This document shows positions 11,844 through 22,989 of a stretch of 64,000 nucleotides of DNA, piece by piece. Within the stretch, counting starts at the first letter, position 1. Each line of letters begins with the position of its first letter. The notes beneath the pieces are model-generated. The model ran no database searches. It was not told the origin of the DNA and saw nothing but the letters and a program-made list of their open reading frames with translations. The DNA is taken from assembly GCF_958298935.1 (NCBI RefSeq), contig NC_084929.1, forward strand, positions 4,216,001 through 4,280,000, in the 5' to 3' direction. A program made the translations under genes and the position numbers. This stretch comes from Phragmites australis. Taxonomy: Eukaryota > Streptophyta > Magnoliopsida > Poales > Poaceae.

Positions 11844-12508
11844 GAGCTCTTAAGAATTCGCTGGTTTCAGAAACGTAGAAACATGAAAAACGCAAGGAAT
11901 GTAGCATGAGGTTATGTCCATATAAGAAATTTTGTTGCGGAAACTTCTATTGTTCGATGAATCCTTATAGATAATGCTCATCTTTATATGTCCACGCCAA
12001 TACTAGTAGTCTGACCAACGAAACCATTACGTAGCACTCTTATACAATCTAGGAAATCATCGGGTCACCTACCAAATAGGCAACGAAACAGATTTTCTAA
12101 ATCAGATCACAAATTTGGCATCTTAAAATATGTTTTGCCTTCTTTTGAGACGAAACAGATTTTGTGCTCAGAGGCAAAAGAAATTATAATATGAGTTCCA
12201 AATAGCTATATTATGTGAAATTAGCATGATTCAAATACTCGACTTGGTTCAAATACTTCATAATAAACTTAAAGCACAAACTCACATAATTGATTAAAGG
12301 TCTGAATTTCGAAATTTATTATCAAAATCGAATTTTTTTCTGGCAAGATTTTCATATTATAAAATGTCCAAAACTTCAAAGTTTAATTTTTCACATTGGA
12401 ATTCAGATTTATAAGATATGGCAAGGGATACTATTTTCCACTAATATCGGATACCAAAGTATATTATTTGCTTCCTTCTGTGCTACACCTGAAGCCGATC
12501 GAGCCAGG
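11844..12508. other. AT-rich intergenic DNA upstream of the Cys-rich peptide gene
   Basis: I see no gene or recognisable element. A short open stretch at 12290-12568 has AT-driven composition and no family resemblance. Confidence 0.4.
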
Positions 12509-12519
12509 TATATATATAC
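12509..12519 (+). promoter_or_regulatory. Candidate TATA box of the Cys-rich peptide gene
   Basis: An uninterrupted TATATATATAC run about 215 bp upstream of the ATG at 12734. If used, it implies a leader of about 185 nt. It is the only good TATA-like run in the upstream 250 bp. Confidence 0.4.
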
Positions 12520-12733
12520 ACAAGAGGGGTGGCATGAATTTATGATATACACCGGATACCAATTCTAAGCAAATTGAGTTCTTCATTGATCTTAGGTATC
12601 CAGCATTTCATTTCATTTCACTACATTCTTGTTTCGCATCGCTTTCGCATCACACAAGAACTGAGTACTTGTTGCCGTTTAACCTCTGATCAGTTCTCTG
12701 GCCATATACGCAGCACTGAAACTTGAGAGAAGA

Positions 12734-13236
12734 ATGGACGGGAAGAGAGGTGTCGCCGGCTGCTGTCTGCTCATCGTCGTCCTGCTGTCAGGGCAGCCGC
12801 AGCAGGTGGCTGCCATGTCCAAGTTCTGCCGATGCTACCAGCAGTGCTACGCCGACTGCAGGCAGTACAACACCCCGTATCCCTGCAATTTCGAATGCAT
12901 TGAGGACTGCATCAACGGAACTCCTCCGCCAGCAACCCCGACGTCCGGCGCCGACTGCGGCGCCATCTGCAACATACACATCTGCGGCGAGGCCATCGGT
13001 GAGGCTGGCTTCTTGACACACAGGCACACTCCAATCATTTATATATATGTTCTCACGTTGATTAGCACACACACATGTATATACTAATTCATTTCTTCTT
13101 GAGATCACAATGAACTCTTTCTGGTTGCTGTGTTTGCGTTTTTGCCATGGCAGCGCCAACCGATGTTCAGGCTTGTGTGGATGGCTGCACCAAGAACCTC
13201 AGAGCCTATGCGCCAAGTGCCGTCAAGATCCACTGA
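12734..13236 (+). CDS. Secreted 12-cysteine peptide, thionin-like
   Basis: Two exons (12734-12998 and 13154-13236, GT-AG intron of 155 bp) encode 115 residues. A hydrophobic signal peptide (GVAGCCLLIVVLLSG) ends near VAA at about residue 28. The mature part holds 12 cysteines in repeated CxxxC-type spacing: FCRCYQQCYADC, YPCNFECIEDC, then CGAIC, IC and a final CVDGC encoded by exon 2. Such small secreted cysteine-rich proteins in grasses are usually annotated as plant thionin-family or defence-like peptides. Function here is inferred and could equally be signalling in reproductive tissue. Twelve cysteines exceed the 6-8 of classical thionins, so the family name is tentative. Confidence 0.75.
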
Positions 13237-13772
13237 TGGTCATTTCGGGGTCATATACAGAGTTCAGTGTGATGCAACAATGTACTCTTAAACAATGATC
13301 TATGATAATGGAGTTCGTAAATCAGCTCCTGCTATATAACATTTTGATCTCGTAAATGAGGCCGGCTACTTTGTTAAGTTCTGTCAATTTCTTGTCACAT
13401 CTCTCTTCTGTTCATGCTAAAGTAACTGCACCATGTTTCTCACGTCACGTCTCTACCGTTCATTTCTCATCCGGAAGTTCCAAAAAATAAACACTTTGTC
13501 GACGTCTTCAACGATGTGTTTAAGTTTGATCCATCAACAATACAAGATATTTGATTCTAAATGCTGCTGAACTTAGGGAAAAAACCAGTAAAGTGTCCCG
13601 TGCGTTGCAAGGTTTTCAAATCTCACCATCAGTATTTATTTTTTCTCACAAGATGCGAAAAAACATATTATTTAAGATGATTATAAGTTCAAAAATAAAA
13701 ATGCCCTACAATGCCTAAATCTAAAACAACAATACTTGATTCAATGCCACAGAACTGAAACAGATTTCAGTC
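13237..13772. other. 3' flank; possible Helitron 3' terminus on the minus strand near 13585
   Basis: No gene seen. At 13585-13610 the reverse complement reads TTGCAACGCACGGGACAC and then ends ...CTGG before a T, resembling the grass Helitron hairpin plus CTRR terminus. I could not find a matching 5' end to the right, so this is at most a fragment. Confidence 0.3.
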
Positions 13773-13850
13773 GTGATGTAACACCTTCATTAAGTTCCAA
13801 CCACAAGGAATGTGATGTAACACCTTCATTAAGCTCCAACAACAAGGAAT
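13773..13850. repeat. 39-bp direct tandem repeat, two copies
   Basis: Copies begin GTGATGTAACACCTTCATTA at 13773 and 13812 and end in ACAAGGAAT. They are nearly identical and non-coding. Confidence 0.75.
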
Positions 13851-15153
13851 CGATCAACATCTCGCTGATCCATAAGTTCTCAGTTGGCTGACCCTAGAAA
13901 GGCATACAAAGCAACTTAGGGCTGGGACTAATTTTAGAAGTTAGTCCATGTAGTAAGATGAATATAAATGATTTTTCTTAGATTTTTGGGAATTAAATTG
14001 AAGCCCTAAAAATTCCTACGGGAATTAAAAGATGACAAATTTAAAGAATTTTAATTAATTCTTGGCTCAAGGTGTTTGAGCCAAACAAATTAAAATGGAT
14101 TAACATGAGTCATAGAACCTACACAAAAAGTTGTATAATTATTAGACTATTTTAGATATCCCAACTCGATTGAGAAAGCGAGGAAGAAGAAAAAGAGGAA
14201 AAAGAAAAAACGACACTTTTCATGGGGCCCACCAAACCAACCGGACTCCATCCATCAACAGAGAGCCCACAATTTTCTCATCTCCACCTTGTTAGAGAAG
14301 CCAAGGGAGAGCCTCTCCTCCGATCCACCGAGCTTGCGAAGGCCAGATCGACGAGGAAGGCCGTCCCCAAGCTGCCTCCAAGCTCTTCCCCACCTTTCCT
14401 CACCGTGGAACCGAGCTCCCGATCCTCATCTTCCTCAAGGTCGACCGGAGCACCTCAAAGCTGATCACCCACCTCGGAGCTCCCAAACATCAGTCCAATC
14501 ATGAAAAGGCTTCCCCACACCAAGGTGAAGCTTCACATATCCTTTCCCCTCCATTTCCCGAGCTCCCTCGTGTGGCATGCCGCCAAACTGAGCTCCACCC
14601 TATCCACGGGGGCCGCACATGTCGCCCAAACCTATTAAAATGGGTTCCTCTAGGTTTGTAGAGTGTCTTGGTGTCAGCCCTGGCTGAAGTCATCACCAAA
14701 GTTGTTGTCGGTGAGCTTGCCAATACCACTATGGATGGTCTGATCAGCAGCTTCATGGTTTGACCGTGGGAGGCGAGCAAAGAGATTTTGGCCTCTGTTG
14801 GGTGTGGTGGTCCAACCGTCACTCAAGTGGTCCAACTGCTGGTAGGCCTACGATCTGACCAATAACCATAACAATTTGACTGTGGTTGACTCATAACACT
14901 TAGCTGTAAGTTACAATATGTTAATGCAACTTAAAGTATTACATGTTGAGTTCAACCTAGCTTCACGATAGATAGTGTTAGATACTCCACTATTTCATGT
15001 ATCTACTCATTCTTCGATGAAATGCCTAAAGTTACCTAGGTGAATTAATACTTTAGTTAAATCACTGTTATTTCATGAGTTGCTCGAGTGAGACGACTCT
15101 TGCTACATTTCCCCATGTGATCGTGCACTTCATCCTCCATGAATGACTTACAA
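13851..15153. other. Intergenic, probably decayed LTR-retroelement leader
   Basis: AT-rich DNA, then a C-rich purine-poor stretch at 14220-14480 that is open in more than one frame without family resemblance. Such sequence is typical of grass LTR-retroelement leaders, but I found no LTR pair or primer-binding site. No gene supported. Confidence 0.35.
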
Positions 15154-18100
15154 TTTTTGTACCACTCTTTGCAAAAGCTTCTACGAGAACTGTGTTGAAA
15201 AAAAACTTTACTCTTCGCAAATGCTTATGCGGGGTTTCATACAACAAACTATCCCTTCCCAACTCCCATCTAATAAAGCATGAGTTGGTTTCTGCATCAC
15301 CTCACCTCCCCTTCCCCACTCCCACCTAATAAAAAACTAGATAAAAACCCCAAAACCGCGACTGTTCTCCTTCTCCAACTACCTGAAAAAACACCTTGCA
15401 AAACTGCCCCTGCCTCCTTCTCCAACCACCCACCCCGTTTGCCCCTATTCATTTGCCTCCCTCGCTGAACGCCACATCTGTTCGTCTCCTCGCCCCCACA
15501 CATGCAAGCACGCATGCATGTCGATGAGGCTAGCAGCCGTGTATGCCACAGAGCCGGACCTTCCAATGGGAGGTCAGCGAGGAGGATGCGGGCCACCGCA
15601 TCCTCTCCCTGCACAAGCTCCCACCCAAACCCAACACTGCCGAGTCATGTTGTAGCCCTTGGGACAGCTCCTAGCTCCATGCTGCTACCCTAGACCCACA
15701 ACCCATGGGCAGTCGCGTTAAGATCCGACCTACGAGCTCCCCTTCCTCTGCGACATTGACATCGTCCTCCCTATGTTTTCACCCTTTTGGCACCGCGGGC
15801 ACTCATTCTTCACGGTGATTAAATGAAAACTATAATACCATTTTTCCTCCGAACAAATTGCATGCATATTCTTGGTTCTGCTCTTCAAGCTTGAGGACGT
15901 GCTTCTTTGTTATATGAATCTCTTCCAGACAATGGACAATGAGCGTTTGCATTCCAGCTGTCATGTTTATTATCGCTTTTGATAATAGCCACTGGATTTT
16001 TGTCGAACCACTTATGGCTGCTATTTCTTTCTAAGACCTTTTAATTTAGTAGAACACATATGTTTTTTTTAATGTAGCATTGTAAGAATAATAACAATTT
16101 TTTAATATAGCAGATTTGGTGCATCTGGTTCTAGAAACTCCACATGATTTTAAGTTCATGAATCATATAAACATCACAAAGTGGGAAGCACATGCAGTCT
16201 CATTTTATTTGGGGGCGATACCTTCTCGATTTCGTTTTTCATTCTGGTTGAGGACATCTTGTGATATCAACAGGTTTATTGGGTAGCCTGTTATTTTTTA
16301 TCTGGGGCAGCAAGGAAGATGCCTTTGATAATCAAGGATGACATCTAAGAGGTGATTATTGTTTGCCCAAATGACTGCTATTCTTAACCTTTGACTGAAC
16401 TATTCAAACTTCATTTAAACTGCTAAATGTTATAGTTTACAGCTTCAATTAATATGCCTGTCTTGCAAAAATTTCATCTATAATTCATCAAAATTTCTGA
16501 GGCACTTTACTATCAGTTTTACATATCAATTCCTGTTCTATTTTGATTTTGATTGCTTCAGGGAAAGCTGCCCTGATCCAAGACCCCATTTTTCTCTAAT
16601 GTGGTACTCTAACAATGGTTGCCCTTACAACAGTGTATACCTGTATATAACTGATTTCCTGGCGATTTTGTGCCAAGATGTGTATTGTTTGTTTGTCAGG
16701 TATGTCCCTTCATTCTTCCTTTTGTGATCACAAGCATCCAAGTGATTTTTCAAAGTAAATTCTAAATTGTTTTTACAAATGTGAGGTTCAAAAGAAAGAA
16801 TATTGATGGATTGTTGAAAAGAAGAGTATCACAGTACTTCCAAACATTGATAGCTAGTGCAGCGCTCCGGTAGTGAGCCCTGCAGAGGAGGGTGTTCAAG
16901 GAAGCCGCTCGAGCCATTTGCCTAATGATGATTGCCATCAAACCTGTGAGTTCCTCATTATCCCAATCCTCTATTACCTGTGAAAAAAAGGGTCTGGGAT
17001 CGGTAATGCTACCTAGAATATTATGTCACTATATAGGTTATTTTAGTTTTTTTGTTTGTAGCTACTTGCCTCAGGTAAGCAATTACACAAGGAGTTTATC
17101 AACTGATAGTTAATTATTCCTTTAAGAATGATATCTTCGTGATTGTTCAAGGTATGTATTTGTGTACTTTACTGATTTGTACCTATCAAAGAGGAAGCTT
17201 TTCATTTCTCTTCTGATTTTAGCTGCTGTACTCGATATTTTTTCTCTGTAATTGCATAATATGCATGATATGAATGACAGCTTTACATGTATTTTTTTAT
17301 GTGGAAATATTTGAATCATCTTAGACACTGCACAATGTATTGACGAATGTTAAAAATCAACTACTCCGATACGTAGATAGCTTCACATAACTACATCTAT
17401 ATTTTTGTTTTTGGGGTGCTGGAAATAGCTTCAGGTAATAATGACACTATTTTGCAGACACTTAAAACTTAGAAGTTGATCAATGGTTCACTCAGAGTTG
17501 ATCATTAGGTATGTGGTTATTCATCATGTTAATGTCCAAGAGATTACATCTTCTCATTCTAATGTCCCGGAGCCGCGGACAGCCTCGAGGAAGGCCATGA
17601 AGTCTCTTACAGAGCAGCAGTGGGCGCCGTGCTTGGCAGTCGAGAAGCTGATGAACTTGTTGACCCATGACGACTATTGTTGGTGTTGAGCCCCGTTTCG
17701 TCGTGTGCTGCGACGGGAGCGGCGTCATGGTTTATGTAGCGGTTTTATCTTTATGCTTTCTAATTCAAGTGATGTTTGTGCACCATAACGTCTTGTAATA
17801 ATGAAGCAGACTGTGTGTATCGCATGGTGCAAAGGTCAGAAATGATGTTTCCATTATCTAAAAAAATGGCCAGGTTTATGTAATTCTCCATTTGCGTATT
17901 TGAACACCTTGATTCGGTAGTTTGAGTTCGGATGTGCTATTCTATGTTATTTGAATGTTGTAAGATCACAATGAATAATCAACTTGTGTATTAGTGGTAT
18001 GGGTGGAGCCAAGAGATATTTTGTTAAATGAGTTGATATTGAGAAGTTATTGGTTGTTAGATTTTGGTTTTTGTTGGCTTCAATAACGAAAATTGAACTG

Positions 18101-18720
18101 CTTAATGCCAGTTCATCATGCTTGTGATATTTGCTTCTACGTTGGATGTGAGCTTTGATTTTAAAAATGCTTTGTATTACTATTACAGGTATGCTTCACA
18201 CGTACAATAGCTGATGATGATGCTTTTCTATATAAAACTATTTTATTTTATAGAAAGCAATCTTATCTACGAGATTGATAAAATGTTGGAATGCTTTACA
18301 TCCTTTGTTGTTGCAAATTCGTATGCTCGGCATATTGTGTGTTCGAAACATTATTGTTTTATGTACAACATAAAATCGTTCTATGTAAAATATGAGTTTT
18401 ATTATAACGCATGAGCATGGTACTAGTAGTTCATTTGTTCTTGAGTTGACCGCTAGCACAAGCGGCCACCACAACGTATGCATGCATGGTTAAGTTTAGA
18501 AATGATAGATATATGCATTAGTACTTCCCTTTTTTTTACACATTAATTTTTGTATAGGTTGTACACACATTAATTGACAATGGACATTATGATTTTTCTT
18601 AGGCAAAAGATACCAATATTAGTCAACGGTCAGGATATATTACAACCAACCTTAAAAGAGTCCTGGTTTTTTTTTTCAACATAGTTCTCGCAGAAGCTTC
18701 TGCAAAGAGTAGTACAAAAA
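15154..18720. mobile_element. Small inverted-repeat element split by a Helitron
   Basis: Left arm 15154-15205 and right arm 18667-18720 are inverted copies of about 53 bp, sharing CTCTTTGCA, AAGCTTCT, CGAGAACT and TGTTGAAAAAAAA with few mismatches. Removing the Helitron between them (15269-18426) leaves about 410 bp, a MITE-like size. Part of the similarity comes from the self-palindrome GCAGAAGCTTCTGC, but the flanking blocks are not palindromic. No convincing target-site duplication was found, so the superfamily is unassigned. Confidence 0.5.
15269..18426 (+). mobile_element. Second non-autonomous Helitron, probably with captured fragments
   Basis: The 3' end reads AACGCATGAGCATGGTACTAG, ending at 18426 before T. 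It aligns with the Helitron 3' end at 11605, including the last six bases. The 5' end is placed at 15269 (A then TCTAATAAAGCATGAG), which keeps the AAAGC block of the other copies but seems to have lost a few bases. Early sequence again has an AATAAAAAAC stretch followed by C-rich DNA. Exon-like pieces with splice-like borders occur at 16885-16950 (VFKEAARAICLMMIAIKP) and 17565-17689 (SLTEQQWAPCLAVEKLMN and on to a stop). I do not recognise their donor genes. Confidence 0.55.
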
Positions 18721-19184
18721 CTAAATTCCTTTGTCCATTTTCATACAACAAACTGCGTAAGTGACTATATGCCATCGAATAACTTCTCATTTCACTATTT
18801 TCCATTGAATAACTCACGTTTCACTCCGTGCCATCCGAAATTCAAAATCTTTCACTCCGTGCCATTATTCACTGCGTGGAAGATTCTGAATCCTCGATTA
18901 CATAGGGTGAAATGCAAGCTATTCCACGACGAAGAGTGAAACAAAAAACTTGTTCGATGACATAGCGTTGATTTGCTCTTAGCTCATTTGCTTGTTTGGA
19001 TAGAAGAAATTCCTTTCAATCCCTGTTCATTGGAGAGGAAAATTAACTAATTTCCCTGCACATCCCCATGGATTGGAGGGGATCCCCTCGACCCAAATAC
19101 TAGTATCAGAATATTTGGCACAGGAATAGAGGACAACGCAAGGCACAGGGGTTGTCAGAGTGAGATTGAGAGGCAGCCACAGAG
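18721..19184. other. Intergenic DNA
   Basis: No gene or element recognised. It includes a short imperfect repeat of CTTTCACTCCGTGCCAT near 18812-18868. Confidence 0.35.
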
Positions 19185-19451
19185 ATGGAGCTATGGAAGT
19201 ATTTCAATTTGGATGATGATGATGGCTCTGGTGACGATTTCAGGTTGCCCGCGCCGATGAATGCTCCTGCTCTTGCAGCGTCGCCGGAGGAGGAGGAGGG
19301 AAGAAGGGGTCCTCCGGTTGCCGCGTCTGCTTCCTCCCCCTCAAGCCTCCCATCTTACATGTACTATCCATGCCATGCTTCCATGCGATGCGCCTCCAAT
19401 CCACGAATTAGCTCGTCCATTGATCCAATCCACAAATTAGCTCGTCCATGA
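19185..19451 (+). CDS. Hypothetical acidic N-terminal exon
   Basis: An open frame of 88 codons beginning MELWKYFNLDDDDGSGDDF and continuing with an acidic/proline-rich stretch (SPEEEEGRRGPP). The composition is gene-like and GC-rich for this area. It may be a first exon whose downstream exons were separated by the LINE insertion at 19665. No family recognised and no partner exon found, so it may be spurious. Confidence 0.25.
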   Translation: MELWKYFNLDDDDGSGDDFRLPAPMNAPALAASPEEEEGRRGPPVAASASSPSSLPSYMYYPCHASMRCASNPRISSSIDPIHKLARP

Positions 19452-19462
19452 TCCAATCCACA
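19396..19462. repeat. 28-29-bp tandem repeat, about 2.4 copies
   Basis: The unit CCAATCCACRAATTAGCTCG plus TCCATTGAT is repeated at 19396 and 19425, with a partial third copy at 19453. Confidence 0.7.
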
Positions 19463-19648
19463 AGGGTCGCATCACCCATAACTTTTGACACTCCAAAGCC
19501 TCATAGACTGAAGAATTCAGGTGCACATTCTATTTTTTTTATCACAGTCCTGACAAATTCCTCCCACTCCAAACCCTCAATTTGGAGTCAAACATACTTG
19601 GTGTTGGTTCCCAATCCCTGAGTGAAATCTTCTCCTGATGCGAACTAA

Positions 19649-19664
19649 ATCAATGCTGATCCTG
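19649..19664. repeat. Left copy of a LINE target-site duplication
   Basis: ATCAATGCTGATCCTG here matches ATCAATGCTGGTCGTG at 27190-27205 in 14 of 16 positions. The right copy directly follows an A8 run. Together these mark the ends of a LINE insertion that now spans 7.5 kb because of nested elements. Confidence 0.65.
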
Positions 19665-20530
19665 CGTAAACGTTAGCAGCATGTGAGTCATCGCCCCGAT
19701 CTCTATAAAATGACTAAACGTAAGCTACGCACAGTGCACAAAGAGCTTCAAAATGGTAGCTGGATCACCAACGCACAGTTCATTGAGTTGTGGACTGTGT
19801 TGCAGCATGTGCGTCTACTTCCAAAAATAGAGGATCAAATCCGTTGGAAATGGACCGAGGGAGGAACTTATGATTCACGGAGTTCCTACAACATACAATT
19901 CATTGGAGCCTCCAAGCGCTATAACATGAGGCCGGTCTGGATGGCTCATGCGGAGCCCAAATGCAAAATATTTGCTTGGCTACTTGTGCAGGGGAAAATT
20001 CTGACGACAGAGAACTTGGCAAGGAAGGGATGGCCACAGACACAGGTTTGCTCCCTTTGTCACACAGCAAATGAGGATGTCATGCACCTAGCGAAGAAAT
20101 GCCCCTACACGAATCATGTGTGGAGCATTTTATCTCTTTGGTTCAGATGGGGACATCTCCCTGCTCTTTCTGATCACAACAGTGCTCGTACGTGGTGGCG
20201 CCATGCTCGTATCAAGATACCAAAAGATTGAAGATGAGAGTTCAATGGAGCTGTCATTTACTTCTGGTGGAATGTTTGGAAGGAAAGAAACTGACAAATT
20301 TTTTAGGGTCATTTGCTTGATCCAGACACAGTGGCTATGCTGACAAAAATAGACATAGAACAAAGGCGAAAAGCTTGGTGCCAATAGCCAGTATGGGTTC
20401 ATTGGTATAGTTGTTTATTTTTCATCTGTTTGTGGTTGTTCTCGTGTTTGTTCTTTTGTAACGGTGCTTTCTAGTGCTACTTGTTTTTCCCTGATTGTTG
20501 GTAGGGATAGTGTAGTATCTATGTCCATAG
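19665..20530 (+). pseudogene. 5'-truncated LINE, zf-RVT end of ORF2
   Basis: The open stretch 19683-20231 encodes the C-terminal part of a plant LINE polyprotein. It ends in a zf-RVT (reverse transcriptase zinc-binding) domain: AEPKCKIFAWLLVQGKILTT, CSLCHTANEDVMHLAKKC (Cys-x2-Cys-x7-His-x4-Cys spacing) and NHVWSILSLW. A frameshifted continuation at about 20232-20300 would read like the usual IYFWWNVWKERN tail. The RT core is absent, as in most 5'-truncated LINE copies. The element continues after the nested LTR element at about 27131 and ends in poly(A) at 27182-27190. Confidence 0.75.
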
Positions 20531-21840
20531 GTAAGTGGTAAGTGTTTCGGTGATTAATGACAACTGTATCATTATGACTAATATGTGTGTTTTGAAGGGT
20601 ATCAAAAATTTAATTCACAATGATTAGTGGGTTTCTTAGTCCCTAAAGTGATATAATGGACGATCAAAGGACATATGCATCAAGATTAAGGATCTTCTAG
20701 TTCTAAGTGTCACAAGGAGATGAAGAACATGTAGAGTATTTTAGGTCTCTTTTCTTAGTCTTTTGATCGTACTATAAAGATGGGCTAAGATTTGTAACTT
20801 GATCTAGTTGAGTCTAGACAAGGTTAGATATACACTTGTGAATTTATAGCACTATTAGCTCAAAGAAGTCCATGGTTAAGATGTTGAGAAGCTAGAGCTC
20901 AAGAGTACTTGAGTTGGATGAGCTTAGAAAATTTTTAGTACACCGTATGGTTCGGCGTTACCAGAGATGAACATGCCGGAGTATTTCTTAGATCAAGGCA
21001 AAAAGATCTTAAGTACATTGGATGGTCCGACGATATAAGAGTTATGAACACCAGAGTATTTTTGTGTGGTGACATAGCACTTTTCGTTTGAAGTCCATGC
21101 CGGATGTTCCAGCGTTCATGAGAGGATACGCTGGAGCATTTCTTGTAGAACGGGTTTTAGCTGGTTGTTTGATGAATATGCACGCCGGATGGTCTGACGT
21201 GTACACCGAAGTGTTTCTTGCAGAGAAGAATTTTGAAGTCTGGATTTCATGGTTCTACACACCGGATGATCCGGCGTGTGCCTGGAGGCTTCCCAGAGTA
21301 TTTAAGAGGCTTAACAGCTAATTGATAGCTGGCAATTGGGAGTGGGTGAAAAGGATACACATCGGATGTTCCAGTGTGTGTAAGTCAATGCACGCTGGAT
21401 CATCCGACGTGCAAAAAAATAGGGCAGTTGAGCAACGGCTAGATTTGGACCTCTAGCCAACCTATAAATACCTCCCCACTCAGTTTCATTCCTCTCTCTT
21501 GTGATCTAGAGGAGTTCATATAGTGTGTGTTATCAGGAAGAAAGAGAGAGCACTTGAGTTGATTTTCAAGTCCTTAATTGAAGATTAAGGATATCTTTAG
21601 TGCTTCAAGAGTACCAAGTGTGCATCTAGTTGTAGTTTAGGCTTGATTTTGGTCAAGTGAAACTATTGGCTTGTTACTCTTAGAGGTTGGTAATACCTAG
21701 TTGGTCTTTGGTGATCAGAGGTGTCTCAGTGAGCTCTTGGAGTTCTTGTGGGAGCCTCGAGAAGAACGATGTGCTTGGTTTGATGCCCGCCAATCCGAAG
21801 ATGGAGAAGTGGCAATCATAAGAGAGCACTTGAGTCCAAA
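20531..21840 (+). repeat. Left LTR of element 1
   Basis: It begins near GTGATTAATGACAACTG, similar to the start of the LTR at 48362 (GTGATTAATGATAAC), which suggests related families. It contains an array of CCGGATGGTCCGGCG-like palindromes (20938-21410) and a TATA-like CTATAAATACC at about 21462 that probably sets the transcription start. Confidence 0.6.
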
Positions 21841-22989
21841 CATGTGTTTTTGTTGTGTGGTTATTTGAAGTTTGGACTCAGCGAGATATTTAAGTTTAGC
21901 AGAATCTTTTTCTTATCACCGGATGACCCGATGCTCTCTGCTTTCTCCTCAGCGGATCATCTGGTGCTCAGTGGCATGTGTTGTATGAAGTCCCCCAGCA
22001 AATGGTTTGGCATCTGCTCATTGTCATCACCGGACCTATAGTCCAGTGAGTACATTTTTGGCAGCATTGGACCTTCCGGCGTTCAGAAGTCAATTTTTTT
22101 CTCAGAAATGGTCCGGCGTTCAGTGCTTCGTTCAGCGGACATTTCGGCGTGCGAAAGTAAGTTTTTGGCTCAGTTTACGAGCTCTCTGCAAAATTAGTCT
22201 GGCGCTCCTTCCGGCGTTCAAATTATTTATCACCAGAACTTCCAGTGTTCAAGTTTTTCACGGGACCCACCTGTCATATATTCTTTTGGGCTCGGCCGTC
22301 TCGTCTCATTCTCGATCTCTCGCCACCACCCGCTTCACCCGCCGACTTGTCCTCTGCGCCACCCAGTGCTCCATCGCCACCGCTGGCCAACCTCGCCAGC
22401 TCCTCCTCCACTGCTCGCCGTAGACCAGCCACCTGCCGCTGCTCCTTCCTCACCGTGAGCCGCCGCTGCTGTAGTTTTCCTCGCCGCTGGCCACCTCTGA
22501 GCTCACCGACGATCATCTTGTCCTTCATCTCTTCGCGGTGAGCACCCATCTTCAGCCAAATCTTCGAAGTGCTATGACCTAGATCCATATCGTCAAGTTT
22601 GCTCAAATTTCATTTAAATTCATGCAAAATCCGACCAAATTTAAGCAATCCTTTGATCATGTGTTGCAATTAGAGCCTAATACTATACAATGATCACCTA
22701 TTAGGGCATGTTGATCTAAATTGTGCATCAAATTGCTCAATTTCTTCAAACTTAGGTCAAAATCTTGTATTTTTGTCTCAATTTCATGTGCCTTTTGATC
22801 AATTTGTTCAAATTGAAGTCAAATCCTTTGAAAATTGATCATTTCCTAGTGTCGCAAACCTGAATCCATAGCATGCTCATCAAATTTCTCCATAAATTCT
22901 TGTTTAGGATTTAAATTTGGGTACAATTCATTCAAAATACTTAAACCCAAATCGTTCGCTCATCTCGCTTGATTTGTTTCATTCTCTAG

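Noticed and set aside
13940..13960. Candidate 5' end (TCTTACTACATGG on the minus strand) for a Helitron ending at 13585
   Set aside because: Lacks the AAAGC block; a 370-bp element cannot be supported from one copy.
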